Of a DNA stretch of 64,000 bases, positions 28,382-37,719 are shown piece after piece. Under the pieces are notes generated by a model that saw only the letters and a program-made list of their open reading frames with translations, ran no database searches and was not told the origin of the DNA. Numbering within the stretch: the first letter of the stretch is position 1; every line of letters starts with the position of its first letter. The stretch lies in assembly GCF_019635155.1 (NCBI RefSeq), contig NZ_JAHBZY010000001.1, positions 186,001 to 250,000 of the forward strand. Direction: 5' to 3'. Source of the DNA: Nitrosomonas sp. Lineage in GTDB: Bacteria; Pseudomonadota; Gammaproteobacteria; Burkholderiales; Nitrosomonadaceae. Both the position numbers and the translations under genes were made by a program.

Positions 28382-29725
28382 TTAAATGACGCCTTGTCCG
28401 AGCATTGCATCCGCAACTTTGACAAAACCGGCAACGTTTGCGCCGTCGACATAATTGACGCTGCCATCGTCCGTGGTGCCGTATTTTAAGCAAGATTGAT
28501 GGATGGCTTGCATGATTTCCTTCAATCGCGCATCCACTTCCTCGCGCGTCCAGGAAAGACGCATGGCATTCTGGCTCATTTCCAAGCCGGAAGTAGCGAC
28601 TCCGCCGGCATTGCTGGCTTTACCCGGTGCGTAGAGTACTTTGTTATGAATAAAGCATTCGACAGCTTCCGCGGTCGACGGCATATTCGCGCCTTCGGCG
28701 ACGCAAATCACACCGTTTTTGATCAGCGTTCTGGCATCGTCACCGTTCAATTCATTTTGCGTTGCGCAAGGCAACGCGACTTGTACTGGAACATGCCATG
28801 GTGTTTTGCCCGGCAGGTAGGTCACATTGACACGTTTTGCGTATTCATCCAGCCGCGCGTACAAATGATTTTTCACTTCCGCCAGTATCGCTAATTTTTC
28901 CGGTGTGAAACCTGCTTCATCAACGATCGTGCCGCTGGAGTCCGATACCGTCACCACTTTGGCGCCTTGCGACATGGCTTTTTCCACCGCGAACTGCGCT
29001 ACATTGCCGGAGCCGGACACGGATACACGCATGCCTTCGAGCGAACGTCCGGCGTGTTGCAACACTTCCTGCGCAAAATAAACGGTGCCATAGCCGGTGG
29101 CTTCCGGACGGATCAACGATCCACCAAAACTCAGACCTTTACCGGTAAACACGCAATCTGCGCGATTCGATAATTTTTTCATCATTCCGGCCATAAAACC
29201 GACCTCACGTCCACCCACGCCAATATCACCGGCGGGCACGTCGGTATTGGAGCCGATATGGCGGAATAACTCGCTGATAAATGCTTGACAGAAACGCATC
29301 ACTTCACCGGGGCTTTTACCTTTAGGATCGAAATCGGAGCCGCCCTTGCCGCCGCCCATTGGCAACGTCGTCAGCGCATTTTTGAAAGTCTGTTCGAATG
29401 CCAGAAATTTAAGGATCGACAAATTCACCGATGGATGAAAGCGGATACCGCCTTTATAGGGGCCGATCGCAGAACTGTGCTGAATGCGGTAGCCACGATT
29501 GACTTTGACCTCGCCATGATCGTCCACCCAGGAAACGCGAAATATGATCACCCGCTCCGGTTCAACCAAGCGATCCAGCAAACCATGCTCGGCATAGCGC
29601 GGATGCGCCATGATAAATGGCCACAAGCTTTCAATGACCTCCGTTACCGCCTGCATGTACTCTGGCTGATTCGGATTGCGCTCAGCCACGTAGGCACTGA
29701 ATTCGTCGAGACTCTTATATTTCAT
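28382..29725 (-). CDS. gdhA: NADP-type glutamate dehydrogenase
   Basis: 447 aa from the ATG at 29725, the same length as E. coli GdhA. The start was chosen because GGGGGAA lies just upstream; the longer open frame to 29842 has no support. Catalytic and binding blocks are LPMGGGKGGSDFDPKGKS and DVPAGDIGVGGREVGFM, and the nucleotide fold has RVSVSGSGNVAQFA. It makes glutamate from 2-oxoglutarate and ammonia. It is monocistronic, with about 270 bp to slt and over 500 bp upstream. Confidence 0.96.
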   Translation of the reverse strand: MKYKSLDEFSAYVAERNPNQPEYMQAVTEVIESLWPFIMAHPRYAEHGLLDRLVEPERVIIFRVSWVDDHGEVKVNRGYRIQHSSAIGPYKGGIRFHPSVNLSILKFLAFEQTFKNALTTLPMGGGKGGSDFDPKGKSPGEVMRFCQAFISELFRHIGSNTDVPAGDIGVGGREVGFMAGMMKKLSNRADCVFTGKGLSFGGSLIRPEATGYGTVYFAQEVLQHAGRSLEGMRVSVSGSGNVAQFAVEKAMSQGAKVVTVSDSSGTIVDEAGFTPEKLAILAEVKNHLYARLDEYAKRVNVTYLPGKTPWHVPVQVALPCATQNELNGDDARTLIKNGVICVAEGANMPSTAEAVECFIHNKVLYAPGKASNAGGVATSGLEMSQNAMRLSWTREEVDARLKEIMQAIHQSCLKYGTTDDGSVNYVDGANVAGFVKVADAMLGQGVI

Positions 29726-30253
29726 TTTTATTCCCCCGGTAAGTGAAAGGTTATCTGCAAATAGGGCAATTTTGCCAAATAAATTCACCGGGTGCACTGT
29801 ATTTTTGTCAGAAAAGGGGATTTTTATTGAAATGGCTACCATGTGGCTGCTTCAACTGACAGCAGCACCATCTCCCCGTCTCTATTTCGATGAATTGCAC
29901 ATCATATGACGATTATTATGCAAGGTTATAAGTGGATACTCGTTTTTAATAGCGCAATTTCTCAAACACGTATTTTCGATCTAGAGACAATTATTGTTAG
30001 GAAAGCAGTGAGAATTTTAATAACATATGATTAACTGCTTGCGTAGAATATTTTTCATGGATTATGTTGCGTGTTGATGGTGTGATCGAACTAAGATTGG
30101 GAATGCCCACAACTAAATTTACATTCAATCGATATTTCTCTACACTAACAACCCATCCCTGAAAGTTGTGCAATTGCTGGTCGGTATAATCATTAGTTAG
30201 CCGCAGATTCTTGATCTGGCTTTTTTGATAACACTGAATGACAGGAGGTTGCA
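29726..30253. other. Intergenic region between gdhA and the 561-aa gene
   Basis: 528 bp between divergent genes. It is AT-rich, with no convincing gene: the 85-codon minus-strand frame at 29997-30254 covers the Shine-Dalgarno sequence of the next gene and has no family character. It should contain the gdhA promoter and that of the 30254-32690 cassette. I could not assign a specific promoter. Confidence 0.5.
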
Positions 30254-31939
30254 ATGAGCGAGAACGGTGCCCCCTTTATTCGCCTGGGAGAGGATGCTGA
30301 CGAAGCACCCCGGCTGAATTACTCGATTCCGGAATCCACCAATCATGTCGGTGTCAGCGTCATTTCCATCGATATTGATGAGAATTTTCTTAACGCTGCC
30401 ACTCTGAAAGAGCTTCGAGAGAACGTTGAGAAAAAGAAGGTCAAGCGGCCTAAGCCGGTCGGACCGGATTTGCGCATCGATAACTTAACGTTAGTGTCCA
30501 AAAGCGATCGCTTGGCGACAGTGAACAATTTCAAAGCGGTTGCCGAAGTTTACGAGCAATATCCTTCAAGTTTCATTTACACCCCCAGCGAAGGTATGCT
30601 CGGTTTCTCCGGTGATTTCGACATTATTCAACCGAAACCGCGTCCGCCATCGCGGGTGTTTCCAAAAATTCTGTTTTTCGAGAAGCTGCAGATTTCCACT
30701 TTCCTGGGTAACTACGGTGCAGGTCGGGTCATTAAGACTTTTTCCTTGTTTCCCGGTGAAAAGACCAAGATTTCGCTCAAGACTTACCAGAAAACGATTC
30801 AGCAGAATGAATCCAAGGTTAATTTCGGTTCGTCGGTGCTTGATTCCGTAACCGAAGAAGCAGCTGTCGACTTCGAAAACAGTATTCAGAGCGAATCGTC
30901 GAATAAATACACCGAAACCGAAGCGGATATCCTGAATTCTCAGAAAAACTACAGCAAGAAGGAAGGCAGCGGTAATGCCAAAGTGCTTTGGGGGTTGGTC
31001 GAAGCTGGCGGTAGCGGCGGTTCGGAATCTTCGGAAGAAGTCAGCGGGGAATGGGGTACGAGGAGCGCGCGCGAATCTTTTGCCAACACAGTATCGAATG
31101 CATTGTTCAAGCACTCCGCCCGGGCCTCGTCAAAGCGGGATGTGGAAATCAATACCAGTCAGGAACAAAGTGTGTCGACAACCTCGGAAAAGGGCTCGGA
31201 AAGTACCATTGAGCGGCAGATTGAGAATGTCAACGTCAGCCGCACATTGAATCTTGTTTTCCGCCAGATGGTGCAGGAATATATCTCGGTATTGCATCTG
31301 ACGGATGTGAAGATCGCGTTATACGACGAATCACCGGGACCCTATCCACAATATGCGATCCACGAGCTCGACAAATTCCTGGATGCGTATTTTATCGACG
31401 ACCCGGAGACACGAACAAGCATACTCAGCGGTATTATCCGTGAGCTGTATTTTATCTTCGACTACCGCGATACGCCGCAGCAATTCCTGGAGCAAGTGAA
31501 CCTGGAGTTTCCGGCAACGGTCATTGCCGGGTTGAATATTAACCTGCCCGAAAGTGTATCTTACCTCCGGGTCAACAAATCGCTGAAAACACGGCTGGAA
31601 GGGCGCGAATTCATCGAGGTGCCGGGGGTGGTGCTCAAGGAAAACGTCATCACCATGCGCACCGACGGTGTCGTAGTCGATGGATTCCTGGGCCGCGGCG
31701 GCGATCCGGAAGCAGGTCTGCTCGATACTTATTCTGCGAGCCTGCAGACCGAAACAATCCGCGAGATGGCGCTTAAGAATTCGTTGCAGCAGGAAGAAAT
31801 TTCCAGGATTGCGTTGGGGCGTGATGTCGTGGCCAATGGCGACGAACAGCAAGCGGAACGATTCCGCAAGGTTTTCTGCTGTGAACCGGAAGCCGAGAAG
31901 GAGAGCGAGCAAGGCGGTCGGGATGACAACGACACTTGA
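30254..31939 (+). CDS. Uncharacterised 561-aa protein, first gene of two-gene cassette
   Basis: I do not recognise a named family. The start is firm: AGGAGG lies 6-11 bases before the ATG. There is no signal peptide and no transmembrane helix. Residues 1-130 are mixed. Residues 135-180 form a well-ordered block (FFEKLQISTFLGNYGAGRVI, FSLFPGEKTKISLKTYQ). Residues 190-320 are rich in Ser, Glu, Thr, Asn and Lys with a helical pattern and a Gly/Ser patch (250-265). Residues 325-360 form another conserved-looking block (NVNVSRTLNLVFRQMVQEYI). The C-terminal 180 residues are mixed alpha/beta, ending with a CC pair and an acidic tail. Its last 17 bp overlap the caspase-like gene. It could be a structural or scaffold partner, but the function is unknown. 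Confidence 0.75.
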   Translation: MSENGAPFIRLGEDADEAPRLNYSIPESTNHVGVSVISIDIDENFLNAATLKELRENVEKKKVKRPKPVGPDLRIDNLTLVSKSDRLATVNNFKAVAEVYEQYPSSFIYTPSEGMLGFSGDFDIIQPKPRPPSRVFPKILFFEKLQISTFLGNYGAGRVIKTFSLFPGEKTKISLKTYQKTIQQNESKVNFGSSVLDSVTEEAAVDFENSIQSESSNKYTETEADILNSQKNYSKKEGSGNAKVLWGLVEAGGSGGSESSEEVSGEWGTRSARESFANTVSNALFKHSARASSKRDVEINTSQEQSVSTTSEKGSESTIERQIENVNVSRTLNLVFRQMVQEYISVLHLTDVKIALYDESPGPYPQYAIHELDKFLDAYFIDDPETRTSILSGIIRELYFIFDYRDTPQQFLEQVNLEFPATVIAGLNINLPESVSYLRVNKSLKTRLEGREFIEVPGVVLKENVITMRTDGVVVDGFLGRGGDPEAGLLDTYSASLQTETIREMALKNSLQQEEISRIALGRDVVANGDEQQAERFRKVFCCEPEAEKESEQGGRDDNDT

Positions 31940-32690
31940 ACGCATTTTAAACAAGACGGCTATCCGCTTTGATGCCATCCGCGACCGGGTGACGGATAAA
32001 GCGGAAGAGGTGCTTGGCTCAAAAAAACGAGTGCAGACCCGGGAAATCTGGGCGGTGGGGGATTTTCCAAACCCCTGGTCTTCGGAACAAGACGAAATCG
32101 ACGCGTTGACTGGTGACAAATGGTTTCCAAGTACTAAGGATTTTGCTGCGGCGATCAAGAACAGCGGTGCGAAGGGAAAGAACTATACCATCGTTGATCA
32201 CTCGGCCAGTTTTATCAATCTGGTATACATGCAACCCAAAGGCAGTATTACCCGGTTAAACTTTGTAACTCACGGGGCCAGCGACAGCATCGGGCTGAAA
32301 GGAAGAATCGAAGACGACGGCGTCTATTTCGACGAAGATCTGGAAGAAGGTGTTTTGCAAGGTTTTAAAGACAACGGAATACTGAAGGACGACGGAACGG
32401 TTGTTCCCTGGTCAGAAGTTCAAGCCCGCTTCGCCAAAGATGCGGTGATAGTCGTCTACGCCTGCAAGGCGGCTTTGTCCGAGGATTTTCTTCAATTTCT
32501 GGCGGATGTTTTTGGTGTGACCGTACAAGGATTTACCACTGAATTACATTACACCTATAGCGGTGAAGCGCTGTCAAACGGCAAGATCGATAGAAAGCAG
32601 TTGAAGATCGACGGTCAAACTGACATTAAATCACTCAGTCCAAGCGTAACCAAGAAGCCATCGGCACCGGTTGAATCCACGCCACCCTGA
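31923..32690 (+). CDS. Caspase-like (DUF4347/CHAT-type) His-Cys protein
   Basis: 255 aa from the ATG at 31923, which overlaps the upstream gene by 17 bp; the open frame reaches back to 31680 only within that gene. Residues about 108-205 look like a clan CD peptidase core: a beta strand ending in THG (His117-Gly118), then a long insert. A second strand, VIVVYAC, ends in Cys181 and is followed by a helix (EDFLQFLADVFGV) and another strand. This matches the SHG...YGC pattern of DUF4347-like domains and, more remotely, CHAT or caspase folds. The N terminus (1-35) is helical and the C terminus is Pro/Ser-rich. The proteolytic role is inferred from the dyad only. Confidence 0.65.
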   Translation: MTTTLERILNKTAIRFDAIRDRVTDKAEEVLGSKKRVQTREIWAVGDFPNPWSSEQDEIDALTGDKWFPSTKDFAAAIKNSGAKGKNYTIVDHSASFINLVYMQPKGSITRLNFVTHGASDSIGLKGRIEDDGVYFDEDLEEGVLQGFKDNGILKDDGTVVPWSEVQARFAKDAVIVVYACKAALSEDFLQFLADVFGVTVQGFTTELHYTYSGEALSNGKIDRKQLKIDGQTDIKSLSPSVTKKPSAPVESTPP

Positions 32691-32865
32691 AGCACCACCC
32701 GGAATCCGGCAGGTTCCGAGGAAGAATGTCGAACGATCATTGATATCGTTTCTGAATTTCTGCGGTTGCAGCGTATAATTGCGCGGATTATTTCACGGTT
32801 GCACAGCAGCAAAAAATGTTGCAGCCGCTGGATGAACGCCTAATCTTACACAGAATAATTGGAAT

Positions 32866-34374
32866 ATGACTCAAGATAACCAATCGGCTGCGCCGCTCGA
32901 TGAAAATCAAATCATTGCCGAGCGTCGTGCCAAACTGGCTGAGCTGCGCCAGACCGGCAATGCCTTTCCCAACACTTTCCGGCGCGAGCATCTGGCAGCG
33001 GATCTGCACCGGCAATACGATGACTTAACCAAGGAACAACTGGAAGAATCGCCGGTTACCGTCAAAGTGGCCGGGCGTATGATGTTAAAGCGCGTCATGG
33101 GCAAGGCCAGTTTCGCCACCATTCAGGACATGAGCGGCCGAGTTCAGCTGTATATCTCAAACGATCAGACCGGCGAAGCGGCGCACACGGCCTTTAAACA
33201 TTACGATCTGGGTGACATTCTATGGGCGCAAGGCTTGTTATTCAAAACCAAGACCGATGAGCTATCGATTCGCGTCACGAATTTGCAGTTACTGACCAAA
33301 TCGCTGCGGCCGCTGCCGGAAAAATTTCATGGCTTAACCGATCAGGAACAAAAATACCGCCAGCGTTACCTCGATTTGATCACCAATGAAGACGCGCGCA
33401 AGGTGTTCACGGCGCGCTCGAAAATTATTCAAGCCATGCGCGAATTTTTCGTAGCGCGCGGCTACCTCGAAGTCGAAACCCCGATGATGCACCCGATTCC
33501 CGGCGGCGCCACGGCAAGGCCATTCTCCACGCATCACAATGCGCTGGACATGGCGCTGTATTTGCGCATCGCGCCCGAGTTGTATTTGAAACGGCTGGTA
33601 GTCGGCGGCATGGAAAAAGTGTTTGAAATCAACCGTAACTTCCGCAATGAAGGCATTTCCACCCGGCATAATCCCGAATTCACCATGGTGGAATTTTATG
33701 AGGCTTACCAGGATTTTACCTATCTGATGGACTTCACCGAGAGAATGCTGGCGGAAATCGCGCAAAAAGTATTGGGTACCACCGAAGTCACGTATCAGGG
33801 TAAAACCATGGATTTGGCGAAACCGTTCGCCCGGTTGACCATTACCGCAGCAATCAAACAATTCCATCCGCAATATACCGATGCGCAATTGAATGACCGT
33901 GATTTCCTGATTAACAAGCTGCAAGCGCTCGGCATTCATTACAGCCCGCACGACGGTATTGGTGGCTTGCAACTCTCATTGTTCGACGAAACCACCGAGC
34001 ATTTGCTGTTCGAGCCGACATTCATCGTCGATTATCCGGCGGAAGTCTCACCCCTGGCGCGGTGCAACGACAGCAACGCCGAAATTACCGACCGCTTCGA
34101 GCTCTACATTGCCGGACGTGAAATCGCGAATGGCTTCTCGGAATTAAACGACCCGGAAGATCAAGCAGCACGCTTTCTGGAACAAGCCAAAGCCAAGGAT
34201 GCCGGCGATAACGAAGCCATGCACTTCGATGCCGATTATATCCGTGCTTTGGAATACGGCCTGCCGCCGACAGCCGGGGAAGGTATCGGTATCGACCGGC
34301 TGGTCATGCTACTGACCGACAGCCCCAGCATCCGCGATGTGATTTTGTTTCCGCAGTTACGGCGGGAGGATTAA
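32866..34374 (+). CDS. lysS: Lysyl-tRNA synthetase, class II
   Basis: 502 aa, the usual length. The N-terminal OB-fold anticodon-binding domain includes [20 protein letters not shown]. The class II catalytic domain has motif 2 ([20 protein letters not shown]) and motif 3 ([15 protein letters not shown]). It charges tRNA-Lys. It sits alone on the plus strand between two accessory segments. Confidence 0.97.
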   Translation: MTQDNQSAAPLDENQIIAERRAKLAELRQTGNAFPNTFRREHLAADLHRQYDDLTKEQLEESPVTVKVAGRMMLKRVMGKASFATIQDMSGRVQLYISNDQTGEAAHTAFKHYDLGDILWAQGLLFKTKTDELSIRVTNLQLLTKSLRPLPEKFHGLTDQEQKYRQRYLDLITNEDARKVFTARSKIIQAMREFFVARGYLEVETPMMHPIPGGATARPFSTHHNALDMALYLRIAPELYLKRLVVGGMEKVFEINRNFRNEGISTRHNPEFTMVEFYEAYQDFTYLMDFTERMLAEIAQKVLGTTEVTYQGKTMDLAKPFARLTITAAIKQFHPQYTDAQLNDRDFLINKLQALGIHYSPHDGIGGLQLSLFDETTEHLLFEPTFIVDYPAEVSPLARCNDSNAEITDRFELYIAGREIANGFSELNDPEDQAARFLEQAKAKDAGDNEAMHFDADYIRALEYGLPPTAGEGIGIDRLVMLLTDSPSIRDVILFPQLRRED

Positions 34375-34507
34375 AACGTAATGTGACATTAAGCACAGTG
34401 CAATACACCATGTGGTGATACTATGCGAATCATGTACGGATGATACTGAGTTAATCCATCTAATGCGTAAAGTGAAAGATCGCTTCTCTTTTTAGATGAG
34501 TGATTTC

Positions 34508-34559
34508 AAGAACCAATCCCTTATATGCGCTGATCCCAGCTGGGATTGGCGTAGTTCTT
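34508..34559. repeat. Imperfect long inverted repeat before the lipoprotein gene
   Basis: The arm AAGAAC + CAATCCC (34508-34520) pairs with GGGATTG...GTTCTT (34542-34559), with a 5-base bulge and a 21-base loop that itself contains the palindrome ATCCCAGCTGGGAT. It lies between lysS and the frameshifted lipoprotein gene. It could be an attenuator or terminator, or a remnant end of a mobile element; no T-run follows. Confidence 0.45.
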
Positions 34560-34617
34560 CAGGGTTTGCTATCTAATGACTGTTTACTGCCAATAAATAT
34601 TTAAGAGGTGAGTATTA

Positions 34618-35969
34618 ATGGTTAGAGCAATTCTTTCTTTGCACTGTACTGTATTTCGAAGTAGTGCAAATATGTTAATTCTCATTGTAATCGCATTGCT
34701 ATTATCCGGGTGTAACTCCAGGGTGACATCGGATAACCAGGTTTCCCGTACACTTCCGATAAGCAGACCCACCTCAGTACCGACTCCTTCGATGATCGCT
34801 CCGGCAGTGTGGCCGGGAACACCGATTGAACAGGCTTCTGCTGCCGCTGCAGCTTTTGCCGCAGAGAAACCATTAGTGCGAATGCCAGCTCTCGTTGGAG
34901 CTCTCGGAGCTAGTGGCGTGCCTGTAGTAGACTCCAAAGGACAAATTGTTGCTGGGACTGGATCGGATTATCTGGGGCTGCCGTGGATGCACGTATCGGG
35001 TATCGCGGTTACTAACCCGCAATTTTCCATTTCGTTTGCCGACGCGGCGCGATTGTTGGACTTGGGACTCACTTCAATCCCTGCAGCGGACTCCGGCAAG
35101 GCAGCTAGACTATTAGCTGCAGTCCGTGAGGGTTTGTCAAGTCCCGATCCACAAGTACAATTCTTTGCTCACCTTATCGCTCACAGTAACGCTCGGCTCG
35201 GAGGCCCGCCTCTTATTCTATCTTCAACTACTCCGGAACAAGTGCGTATCGATATGGCAACGCTTGAGGTCTTTGTCGGCCGTATGCTGCGGCTCGCTCT
35301 TGTGGAAGCTCTGCGGATCAAGGCAAACCAGCCAGTAGCAGATCGCGGCAAGGTTTCGCGTGCCCGCGTGATTTCTTTCAATCCGCTGCTGATCCAGACC
35401 AGTTATGCGGACGACCTCATAAAACCAATCGTTGGCACTAACGAAACCAAGGGAATGCCTAGCATCCCAGAAAAAACTACCACACCGCCGCCTAACTGTG
35501 CAGACGATGCGATGAATGGCTGGGGTATTTGGGTGCTTTCCAAAGCCCTCGGTGGAGTTGACATGTCCGCTATTGGCGGAGAAAGTGCCGCGTGGAAAGG
35601 TTTAACCGATTGGGTTAGTAAAGAGATTATACAATCCGGTGAAGCGATAATGATTGATGCATCTAAGCTCACTCATGCCACGGAGTTTCTTAACTACTTC
35701 GGAGGTCTAATGAGCAGTACCTTTTCTGCTCTAAACTATCTATTCGAACTCGCCATGTTGCACGCAACTGTAACTATGGAGGGCGGTGAACCGCTTGTAC
35801 GGCATAAGAGAAAAAGCGAAGGCGACGCGGAGGCTAAAATCCTAGCAGCCAAGTTTGAGATGAAATGCCAGATTCCGCGCGCGGCGATTCAAACCCCGAG
35901 ACCGATGCACAGTTGGGGAGCGCTTCAACTGTCTTTTTAGCACTTGGTACCGCATCGGGAAACAATTAA
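34618..35969 (+). pseudogene. Frameshifted lipoprotein gene of unknown family
   Basis: The open frame from 34618 (behind AGAGGTGAG) to the TAG at 35940 encodes 440 aa, with a lipoprotein signal ending LLSGC (Cys32). It is followed by an Ala/Pro-rich stretch and a helical body of no known family. The last 27 codons look out of frame. If one base is added after 35858, the frame continues as DEMPDSARGDSNPETDAQLG and then GSASTVFLALGTASGNN to a TAA at 35967-35969, which reads far more like protein. I infer a -1 frameshift near 35857. The 36006-36794 frame may be a further piece of the same ancestral gene or a separate downstream gene. Confidence 0.5.
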
Positions 35970-36005
35970 TGTTCATGCCAACTGAGGGACCACAATCCGG
36001 TCGGT

Positions 36006-36794
36006 TTGCGAATAGACGTCAGCGGGGGGACTGGTTTTACGAGAGGACTCGCTCCAGGTGATTCGATTGTGCTTTTCGGTCCTGCCACATTCAAACCATA
36101 CCAAGACACAGATGTCAACGGTGAGATACGCATTCCTGTCCAAGGCCGGCGACAGAAACGCGACTACTCCGACGATGCTAAACCTGTGAAAAAGGAATTC
36201 GGTGTCATTTTAACCTCCACGCTCGAACCAACGGATGGCGCATCAGTCGGAAAAACCTTTCTTGATAGTTTGATTTGTGTCGGTGCTGTGGGCCTGGGAT
36301 GTGCTGATGCAATTACCGATATTCTCAAGACATTTCACTACAGCTTGGGTGAACATACCTTCGCGCTACGGGATTGGCAATCGAACAAAAAACATACTTT
36401 TAATAATGCCTTGCTTAAACTTAAGTACACAAATGAAAATTGTCGAGATACCTATACCTATGATATTAGTGGATCAACGTGCGGTGATCCAGTGCCTGGT
36501 GATTGGAAAATTAACCAAAAAGTCACACTCGAGTCCGCGTGCGGCTCATTCACCCATAGACATCAAACAATTGAATCTTTTGAGAATGACTGTGTTCTGG
36601 AAGGGAGCGATGATGTTAAATTTTTCGAGAGTGTCGCAACTTCTGTATCCAAAGGGGGTAGTATGTGGTATTGCATCTATCGTCCTGCGCAAAATTCACA
36701 ATCAGCATCAATTATAATTCGTGTTGCTGGCAACGATTCTTCTCCCGTAGAGAATATTGTTCCGTTATTAGAGGAAGAAGAATGTAGTGAATAA
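36006..36794 (+). CDS. Hypothetical protein or C-terminal fragment of broken lipoprotein gene
   Basis: 262 codons from a TTG at 36006. No proper Shine-Dalgarno sequence is present; the only purine run (GAGGG at 35984) is 18 bases away. The sequence begins abruptly with a beta-type segment (RIDVSGGTGFTRGLAPGDSI) and later has several cysteines (NENCRDTYTY, ISGSTCGDP, ESACGSF, ENDCVLEG, MWYCIY), suggesting an exported disulfide-bonded domain. It has no signal peptide of its own. This is consistent with it being the C-terminal part of the preceding lipoprotein, detached by mutations in 35960-36008. No family recognised. Confidence 0.45.
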   Translation: MRIDVSGGTGFTRGLAPGDSIVLFGPATFKPYQDTDVNGEIRIPVQGRRQKRDYSDDAKPVKKEFGVILTSTLEPTDGASVGKTFLDSLICVGAVGLGCADAITDILKTFHYSLGEHTFALRDWQSNKKHTFNNALLKLKYTNENCRDTYTYDISGSTCGDPVPGDWKINQKVTLESACGSFTHRHQTIESFENDCVLEGSDDVKFFESVATSVSKGGSMWYCIYRPAQNSQSASIIIRVAGNDSSPVENIVPLLEEEECSE

Positions 36795-36941
36795 AATAAA
36801 AAAAACTTTCTTCATATAACTATAAACAGCAAGTAGCTTGGATAAGCTTGCGTCATCCAGGATAAATCAAACTTCAATACCGGAACCCATCCCGTCATTC
36901 AATGATAAACTGCCTGTTAATCAAGGTTTCGGAGAGATATC

Positions 36942-37169
36942 ATGTCCGATAAGATGAAATGGATTCTGGAAAATATCAAGATATTGTCGCCTCATGAAAA
37001 AGCGACGCTCGCGCATTGCCTGATTTCAAGTTTGGATGACACCAACGAAGCACATGTTGATGAGGCGTGGGTTCAAATCGCAGAACGCCGGTTCGCGCAA
37101 CTTGAGTCCGGTACAGTGCAACCGGTTAGCTGGGAAGAAATAAAGCTGAAATTGAACCGTGAGCTGTGA
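36942..37169 (+). CDS. Addiction module antitoxin (TIGR02574-type)
   Basis: 75 aa, preceded by GGAGAG. The sequence has the typical layout of the small putative addiction-module component family: a helical N terminus (LSPHEKATLAHCLISSLDD), then EAHVDEAWVQIAERRFAQLE, VQPVSWEEI and a basic end. Members neutralise RelE/ParE-type toxins encoded immediately downstream. Here the toxin start GTGA overlaps the stop of this gene, as in functional pairs, but the toxin is frameshifted. Confidence 0.85.
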   Translation: MSDKMKWILENIKILSPHEKATLAHCLISSLDDTNEAHVDEAWVQIAERRFAQLESGTVQPVSWEEIKLKLNREL

Positions 37170-37464
37170 CAAACGTTTACTTTCATCCTGAAGTCGCGCG
37201 CGATATACGTGAATCGGTCGTCTGGTATGAATCGCAGGCAAAAGGGTTAGGCGGTGGTTTCATCAATGAGCTTGAAAGCGCTTATGCAGCCATCGCCGAA
37301 CTTTCTGGTGTGTGGCCTCAATTCGGAAAGGGTTCCGGCGTTATAACCTTACCTGCTTCCCATTTGCTGTAATTTACAGGCAATCAAAAGAAAAAATCTA
37401 TGTGGTTGTCGTGATGCATCAAAGCAGAAAACCCGGTTACTGGTTCAATCGAATTGCAGAATAA
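37166..37464 (+). pseudogene. RelE/ParE-family toxin with -1 frameshift
   Basis: The first frame (GTG 37166) encodes a normal ParE-like N terminus (HPEVARDIRESVVWYESQA, GGGFINELESAYAAIAE, VWPQFGKGSG) and then derails to a stop at 37372. Shifting by one base at 37337-37338 restores the rest of the family: RYNLTCFPFAVIYR, then KEKIYVVVVMHQSRKPGYW and a stop at 37462-37464. The total would be about 99 aa, the right length. I infer a 1-bp deletion that inactivates the toxin while leaving the antitoxin intact. A sequencing error is the alternative. Confidence 0.8.
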
Positions 37465-37473
37465 ATCATGCTA

Positions 37474-37719
37474 TTACTCCGATTTTTCAGATTGCCGGGT
37501 CAATTTGGATAAAGTTTTCGCTTCTTCCAGCAAATGCCTCAGAGCCTTGTTAACCGCTTCATCGTTGGGGAAAGCTTTCGCAATATCAGGCTCCAGAATC
37601 ACTACATTGGTTTCTGCTTTGATACGGCTTGCGTATTTGCCACGTATAATTTTATCGAAATCAGATCGTTGGTACTCTGGCCGAAGCTCGTCTGTCATTT
37701 CAGGTTTAACCTTCTTCAT
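37474..37719 (-). CDS. Antitoxin of BrnT-type toxin-antitoxin pair
   Basis: 81 aa from the ATG at 37719, with a strong GAGAGGA Shine-Dalgarno sequence. The sequence (SDFDKIIRGKYASRIKAETN, VVILEPDIAKAFPNDEAVNK) has the layout of small antitoxins found next to BrnT toxins, in which a flexible N terminus is followed by a ribbon-helix-like C-terminal part. Because of the frameshift in brnT, this gene is now also in frame with the toxin N terminus, so the longest open frame runs from 37980 to 37474 and would give a 168-aa fusion. Confidence 0.7.
   Translation of the reverse strand: MKKVKPEMTDELRPEYQRSDFDKIIRGKYASRIKAETNVVILEPDIAKAFPNDEAVNKALRHLLEEAKTLSKLTRQSEKSE

Noticed and set aside
29997..30254. 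85-codon minus-strand frame upstream of the 561-aa gene
   Set aside because: It covers the Shine-Dalgarno sequence and start of a well-supported gene and shows no domain or start signal.
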